NCBI GenBank assembly: GCA_003550305.1
Contig: QKYT01000331.1
Coordinates: forward strand, 52,969-116,968
Direction of reading: 5' to 3'
DNA: 64,000 nt
Source of the DNA: Glomus cerebriforme
Lineage: Eukaryota > Glomeromycota > Glomeromycetes > Glomerales > Glomeraceae
The position numbers and the translations under genes are program-made. The notes beneath the pieces were generated by a model. It saw nothing but the letters and a program-made list of their open reading frames with translations, ran no database searches and was not told the origin of the DNA. Positions 57,749 through 64,000 of this stretch are shown in pieces; positions within the stretch are counted from its first letter, which is position 1, and each line of letters begins with the position of its first letter.

Positions 57749-59056
57749 AGAGTCTGGGTTAGACGTTTCTGAGCGTCAAACTCACGTGAACGAGAAATTT
57801 TTAGAGGTGCATCATCATTTAATTATTAATTAAAAATTTAATTTTAAAAAAACTCAATTACAACGGATATTCTTGATCATTCATTTTTTTGAACACAGTT
57901 GATGCAATGTTTAAGGTTTTCATTATTTTGAGTTTCTTGGCATTTTGTTCCACTTTAGGAGTACTTTATTTTAATAAAATTAATAAAAATTACTTTTGAC
58001 AGATTTATATATTCTTTAATAGCATTTAAAAGGGACAAATATCGTATGAATATATTTATACGCTATTTACCATATTTACCAAAAAGAAAAAGATAAAAAT
58101 AACAAATTTTCATTTAATGTGCAAAATTGCCCAATCCGGTAAATTTAACATCCTTGCTCCTCAATGAAAAGATTGTTTTCTTTAGGATTACTATTCTTAT
58201 AAGATTCCAATAGGCTTTCTCGCCGATATTTGTTTAATAAAGTTAATAAAGTCAATTTCTCACGTATGGCTCTATCCACAAATTGCGTTAATTATAATAA
58301 ATAAGGGACCGAAAATGCGTAGCAGGTATTTATAAATTGATGCGTTATTTGAACATGCAAGGTAATTTACCATACATATTGGCAATTTACAAACTTCTTG
58401 GCATGTTTATCAGAGGATTTTAGGTATAATTGTGGTTCACAATTATTATTATTACTAATAACCATTGGAAGAACATTTGAATGGTTTGTTTTCCTCAAAC
58501 ATACAGTAATTAACAAACAGGAAACCCGAGGTATTTTAAAGATACGATTAGTGCGTGGCGTATTATCTGTATATCGTGGCTAAATAGAGTTAATATATTT
58601 TATATATTCTTTATTGATTCTTTGCTAGAGAATTTATAAATAAACTGAAAATCATGATTTTTACAACTTTTCCGATTAAAGACAAAAAGAATTTTATCAA
58701 ATTTATCCTGTTTAAAAAAGACGCCTACATTAATTTAACTGTTAAGATTACTTTGTTGAGCAGATAAAAACAGAATGTGCATGATATTATGCAGTGAATA
58801 CAAATAAACAAAAAAAATTGGTACATTTTATGTTATACGAAGAGTAATCATGCATAATAAGGGTAGATTGTCATTTAAAAATATTTTTCATAAAATATAT
58901 TTAATATCCCAATTCTTAAATATTTGATACATTTTTTTTTTTCTCTCTTTAATTACAATTTTTCTTTCCATCGAAATTTTATTTTATTTTATTTTATTAT
59001 TATTATTATTTTTTTTTTTAAAAAAAAAAAAAAATACTGTTTGATTAGATCAAATC

Positions 59057-60797
59057 ATGCTGAATATATCGATTATAGACAAGGTATTTGTCTGCGCCAC
59101 AATCGTTTTAACTGCGGATAAAATTCGCCACTAAAAGCTTTTTTATTATCAATTTAGTGGGCAAAACTAAATGAATCAACATGGACAAGATTATTTATTA
59201 TTACATCAATTATTCAAACTATACTAGTTATAGCGTTAGAAATTCGAGTATTTAACAGAAATCGTTCGATAATAAATCATGTCGAGGAATATAAAGGCAA
59301 CAAGATATGTAATATTAAATATAGTTCAGAACGAATGATACGTATTGAACAAGAAAATATTATTTTTATCATCTTTCAACTTTATCAGCTATGGTTTTGC
59401 TTCGATGTGGTAAGATACAAAAATAGTTTTAGTTTTTTTGTTTATTATACTGTATACAATATATCTGATACAATTATATATCTTTATTTTTTTTTTTTTT
59501 TTTAGATTTTTGCTCAAAATACAATTCAACTTATTGCAGTGACAATAATGAATAGTCTTTGTGCAGGATATAGCATTGTATAACATTTATTTTATATTGT
59601 TTATATTTTATTGACGTTTACACGAAAATAAATTGATTTATTTTTTAATTCTTTTTTAGGTTCAAATTGAAGAGATCAAAATTTGGTACACGGACTTAAA
59701 TAAATCTTGTCCAAATATCTTCGAAAGTGAGTCAGATGCAATAGAATACGATTTGCCTTTGGTACTAACATTAATAATATTCGCGGCTATTATGGGATTT
59801 CTTGGATTTCAATTATACCAACAATTTGGATGGATAATTTATAGGAAAATTGGAGGAAGCATCGAAATACAAAGTAAATAATTTTATATTTTTATAAGAA
59901 ATGTTTAATTAAAGATTTCTAATTTAATTAATTTTAAATAATTAGCAATATACAGAAGACAACTTATTCTTGTGATTTTACTTAAAATTGATCTTTTCTT
60001 CTTATTATTATTTTCCATTGAATCTTGGATGACATTTACTATGGAGAATAAAACAAAGAAATTTGTACACCTTTATTATGTTCCAAAAACGATTTATTAT
60101 TTTCATAGGGTAATAACATTTTCAATTGTTATCTTAGAATTCATTGCATATCGAAGTGTAAGCATTTTTTAAAAAATTTTACTCGTTCAAATTTAAGTTT
60201 TATAACTTATATTAATAAGTAACTTTCTTTTGTTTATAGATGAAAAAGGAATGGAGAAGTGGAATGTTTGTTTTTATATTTATATGGATTGCTGTGATTG
60301 TAGATTTGATTTTAATATTATGCTTTTCTATTAGAACTGCAGAAGATAGTTGGTATTTCCTCATAAGTTTTGGTAAGTTTAATTAACTTTAAAATTAGTA
60401 TGGTTTAAATTTAGTTTCGTGTTTGTAAACATTAAATTTTTTTTTTTTTTTTTTATTTAATTAGTTGTATTTTCTGTCATTGTCTCGATTGTAAGTATTT
60501 ATATTTTATTATTTCTTTTTGTAAGAGTTTCGTTTAATCTTATTATTATTTTTTTTTTTATAAAAAATCCAGATTACTTGGATATATAGCATTATAGTTA
60601 CCAGAGACTTTGGTAAAGGATTAAAGAAAATTTGTGAGTATTTACTATCTTTAACAAAAAATTTCATATAAATATTAATTTATTTATTATTATTTTTATT
60701 CCAATTTTTTTTTTACGATATAGTATATCATAAAAAAACTTCAGGCATACCAATGGATGATAGACATAAAGTATTGAGAACACTTTCCCTTGATTAA
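59057..60797 (+). CDS. UPF0658 family Golgi membrane protein, paralogue 3
   Basis: Nine exons: 59057-59083, 59158-59409, 59506-59577, 59660-59873, 59946-60157, 60240-60372, 60465-60490, 60573-60633 and 60724-60797, giving 356 residues. The signature YQQFGWIIYRKIGGSIEIQ, the block QNTIQLIAVT and KIDLFF align with the other two copies. Exon lengths 72, 133, 26 and 61 are the same as in the gene at 38045-39758. The C-terminal tail is different and lacks the RW-I-D motif of the other two (it ends RTLSLD). The first exon encodes only nine residues; its ATG is the only one giving an in-frame join, but an earlier exon cannot be excluded. Membrane-spanning as the others; role unknown. Confidence 0.85.
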
Positions 60798-62125
60798 CTT
60801 TCGATAAAGAGTTTTTTTTTTTTGCTTTTTTTTTTATCTTTTTTTTAGAAAAATTTTGCCATATAAAGTAAATTTAGTAATTTAATTACAGCAAGAAAAA
60901 AAATTGGTTAGAAATAAATTAGATTATCGTATTAAATTCAATAAAATATACGTTAAATTGAAAAAAAATGTGATAAAGTTTCTCAAAGGTTCGATAAACT
61001 AATCATAAACTTTTAATTTTTTGTATAAAAAATTATAACTCTTTCTTCTAAACTTTGATTTCTTTTAAAGTTATTTACGAAGAAAGAAACCGCGAAATGA
61101 CGCAAAAAACTAAACAAAAACCTAGCTTAGGAATTAATCCGTCGAAAATATTCAAAGGAATGTACAAAGAACCACTATACTTATAACAACATAACACGAA
61201 CACACTAAAAATAAAATATCAAGGAACTTTTAATAAGACTGCACCTTCTTCTCTATTGATTTCGAAATGTTGTCACGCTGAAAATAATCAACATTGTTGT
61301 TATTGTTTCTATTGTCGCTATCACGCTATGTGCTATTATTGTGGTATTCGTTATTGTAAATATTGTCGTTATTGTTGCTTCTGTTGGTTGTTTCTATGAA
61401 TCTTTATGTTATTGCGATCATTGTAATCAATTTTCTAATAATGATCTGACACTTACAAGGTAAAAGGTAAAAGGTAAAATCAATTTATTTACGACATGAA
61501 AAGACATATAAAATGGTTACAGTATGTCTTTTAGTCTGAAAACGTCATTCTTTTCATTCTTTTCAAATTTTGATTTTTAGAGCATGTGATCTACTTCAAA
61601 TGACCGTCAAAAGTTCAGAAATTAAAGAAATAGTTGACGAATAGAAAAGAAAGAAGGAATTTTATTGTAATATAATATATTTTGTTTATAAAACGATTAC
61701 GATTAAAATTTGTTTCAACATATGAAACATAATATATTTGATTTGTCACGTGATTTTAGTTATAATGTTTCATTTTATTTCATTTTATTTTATTTTTTAG
61801 TTTCAAACGTATCCATCCGTTTTATCTAAATAATATTTAATGTTTGGAATGTGTCAAATATATTAAATATACTTTGCATATGAATTATATTTCAATATTA
61901 TTTTAATCTTTATTTTTTATATGTAAGTTGACCGATCCTTCTTAGTTGAGCGAACGAATAACGAAAGTTTGAAGAAATTTTTTTATATAGATTTCATTAA
62001 AAAATTAAACTTCCTTTTATTTAAAAATTACAAAAATTATGAATATCCTATTTTATTATATATATTCAAATAAAAAGAACTGAATCAATCTTTAATATTG
62101 TATTATCCTATTATAAATCCCGCAA
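60798..62125. other. Intergenic, with two small unassigned open frames
   Basis: Contains a 29-codon ATG-initiated frame (61097-61186) and immediately after it a 71-codon frame without ATG (61187-61399), of which 13 codons are Cys. Both are treated as findings, not genes. The rest is AT-rich 3' flank of the neighbouring genes. Confidence 0.45.
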
Positions 62126-63775
62126 TCAATAAATTCTTGAAAGAATATTAGGATTAAATTCTACATGAAGATGTTCTTCCTGTTGTAATTTATTCCAAGT
62201 ATTATCACTAATACTTGTAATTCCATCAATATTTAATAATTTCAAATGATCTTTTGAATGTTTCAATATAACTTCAATATAACTATCGTTAATAAGATCA
62301 GCTAATTTTAATTTAAGTACTTCAAGTTTTGCACAAGATTCTTGAAAGAATTTATCAAGAGAATCATAATGAAGGAACCATTTCATAAGAATCTTCAATA
62401 CTCGTAAAGAGGAAGGTAAATGTTTACCAAAATTTGGAAGAAAATTATTAACATTTTCAGAAAAAAGGTCACTATATTCTGTATCTATAACTAATTTTTC
62501 TAATTTTGTATTTGAAGATAAAATAGGTAAAAGTAATGGTAATAAATCATTATTAGGAATAATATAAGTTGAAAATTCCAATAAATTTTTACAATTATTT
62601 GAAATTATTTCTAATAAATTTGTTATATTATGACTTTCAATCCTTTTAATTCTCACATCTAATATAGTTAATCTATCATTTGATTGTGAAATCATAAAAG
62701 TTAATAAAGGAATTTGTATTTTAGATTTAAAAATCTTTAAATTAAAAATTCCTTTTAAAACATTTTCTTTAATATCATCATCATCATTATTATTATTATT
62801 ATTATCATCAAATTTATTATCAAATTCCAAAGGATGTTTTAATAAATTACAATATTCAAATTTTAATGTACCCAATTTTCTTAAATTTTTAATAGATTTT
62901 AAAAAATTATTATTATCAAAATCCACATATTTAAAACATAAAATTTCAAGAGTTTGATGAATTTCATTCGTTAATTCCAATATATCTAATACACCATGTT
63001 CACCTAAACCACCATCTCTAACATTATTAATAATTAAAGAATTTAAATTTTGTTGAACTTGAATTAACGTACATAAATTTTGTAACTTACCCATTTCTTT
63101 AGGATATTGAATAATAAATTTATCAATATAAATTGAAATAAGAATTTTTTCAATACGTTTTGAAATTATTGAACAATTAAATAAAAGTTTTGGATTATAA
63201 TCTCCTACACATTCCAATACTTTTAATTTTTCAAAACAATTATTAGCATTATTATAAGTTAATAATTTCCAATTCATATTATATCCACCATAAATAGTTC
63301 CAAGTGTATGATCCAAATTAATATTAAAAATTAATTGTGAAATTTTTGGTGAATTTTTAACAAAATGTTTTAAAAATGTTGATATAATTGGTAAAATTTT
63401 TGCCGGATTAATTTCTTCAAATGTAATAAATGACCATGATGATATACAATTACTAGTTTGTGCGACATCCAATTCTCTTAAAAATGTAACGTAATTTAAT
63501 AATGAATGCGTTGGTATTTCTCCTTCTTTTTCACGTAAATTAATTGATTTACGTTCTTTACTTGAAAATCCTGAAATATATACATCTATAAGACGTTTAG
63601 ATGATGTTTCTGGAGTATATTGATGTAATAAACTGAATGGTCGTTTCCAAAGAAATGGAATTGCTAATTGACACCAATCCCGATTTACGAGAGCGCATCT
63701 GTATAACGTTAACAAATCATTTGAATGAAATTCTAAGATCCTAAAGAGACAAAGTGATGGTAAATTTTGTGCCAT
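62126..63775 (-). CDS. F-box protein with leucine-rich C-terminal part
   Basis: 549 residues, single exon. The F-box occupies residues 4-46 (LPSLCLFRILEFHSNDLL, then LVNRDWCQLAIPFLWKRPF), predicted to bind Skp1 in an SCF ubiquitin ligase. The long remainder is rich in Leu/Ile/Asn with repeat-like segments (LEILCFKYVDFDN, LGTLKFEYCNLL, LEVLKLKLADL) expected to recognise substrates. A run of Asn and Asp codons near residues 326-341 is encoded by a TTA/TCA trinucleotide microsatellite (about 62781-62812 on the plus strand), a likely site of length variation. The start ATG directly precedes the F-box. It has the same layout as the gene at 28526-30112 but is strongly divergent, as usual for this amplified family. 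Confidence 0.88.
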   Translation of the reverse strand: MAQNLPSLCLFRILEFHSNDLLTLYRCALVNRDWCQLAIPFLWKRPFSLLHQYTPETSSKRLIDVYISGFSSKERKSINLREKEGEIPTHSLLNYVTFLRELDVAQTSNCISSWSFITFEEINPAKILPIISTFLKHFVKNSPKISQLIFNINLDHTLGTIYGGYNMNWKLLTYNNANNCFEKLKVLECVGDYNPKLLFNCSIISKRIEKILISIYIDKFIIQYPKEMGKLQNLCTLIQVQQNLNSLIINNVRDGGLGEHGVLDILELTNEIHQTLEILCFKYVDFDNNNFLKSIKNLRKLGTLKFEYCNLLKHPLEFDNKFDDNNNNNNDDDDIKENVLKGIFNLKIFKSKIQIPLLTFMISQSNDRLTILDVRIKRIESHNITNLLEIISNNCKNLLEFSTYIIPNNDLLPLLLPILSSNTKLEKLVIDTEYSDLFSENVNNFLPNFGKHLPSSLRVLKILMKWFLHYDSLDKFFQESCAKLEVLKLKLADLINDSYIEVILKHSKDHLKLLNIDGITSISDNTWNKLQQEEHLHVEFNPNILSRIY

Positions 63776-64000
63776 TATTTATAAAAATTTTTCAAAAGAT
63801 ATATTTTTTTTTAAAAAAAAAGTAATAAAAAAAAAAAAAAAAGAGAGAAATTGAGGGGAAAAAAAGTGGTAATATATATTAACGCAGGGCTTTGTAATAC
63901 AAATATTTTTGTTTGTTACATTTATGTTTCAAAAAGGAAAATCTGACCAAAAAAATTTACAATAAGCAAATCGAGTATAGTTAAAGTGACATCTTATTTC
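63776..64000. other. Upstream flank of the F-box gene to the window end
   Basis: A- and T-rich with homopolymer runs at 63805-63842; presumably the promoter and leader of the minus-strand F-box gene. Nothing else seen. Confidence 0.4.

Larger units (their letters stand above)
47118..59056. other. Long gene-free AT-rich region with inverted-repeat elements
   Basis: Nearly 12 kb without a credible gene. Frames are short and of chance composition. It contains the tandem units at 47641-47905, the hairpin at 47945-47961 and the short elements at 50844, 54801, 55216 and 56701, listed separately. Ambiguous bases cluster at 49955-50011, again suggesting repeated DNA. The 57.6-58.6 kb part is slightly less AT-rich and may be the distal upstream region of the gene at 59057. 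Confidence 0.55.

Overview
The window is very AT-rich eukaryotic DNA with short GT-AG introns and dense long A/T runs. The gene content points to an arbuscular mycorrhizal fungus (Glomeromycota, Rhizophagus-like). It holds a MATA-type HMG-box gene, two F-box proteins with long C-terminal halves, a decayed protein kinase of the type amplified in these fungi, and paralogues of the fungal UPF0658 Golgi membrane family. This assignment rests on family content, not on a database search.

Layout. 1-9.6 kb is gene-free and full of decayed mobile DNA. 9626-16068 (+) is a four-exon gene for a roughly 2056-residue multipass membrane protein of unknown function. About 16.4-18.5 kb holds an IS607-like transposon interrupted by an 820-base assembly gap. 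Its left side encodes a serine recombinase (TnpA) and its right side the C-terminal half of a Fanzor/TnpB-type RNA-guided nuclease. 22656-23462 (-) is a MATA-HMG protein. 25.8-28.2 kb carries degenerate repeats, a frame-broken ORF cluster and duplicated cysteine-rich exon-like units. 28526-30112 (-) is an F-box protein and 30.9-31.75 kb (+) a kinase pseudogene. 32556-37568 (-) is a 25-exon Ctf4/WDHD1-like replisome gene whose predicted protein starts with about 400 acidic, disordered residues instead of the usual WD40 propeller. 38045-39758 (-) and 41643-43379 (+) are divergent UPF0658 paralogues, with a third at 59057-60797 (+). 44205-44722 (+) is a small HMG-like protein, 45343-46814 (+) is USB1 (U6 snRNA phosphodiesterase) and 47046-47117 (-) is tRNA-Ala(UGC). 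47.2-59 kb is a second gene desert rich in short inverted-repeat elements. 62126-63775 (-) is another F-box protein.

The genes do not form an operon or pathway. The host genes are ordinary housekeeping or lineage-expanded families. The stand-out item is the prokaryote-type IS607/Fanzor element, which joins a serine recombinase to a predicted RNA-guided nuclease in a fungal genome. It has higher GC than its surroundings, and clustered ambiguous bases suggest several similar copies in the genome. Gene models below were built by hand from splice signals, reading-frame continuity and comparison between paralogues; exon borders are given so they can be checked.
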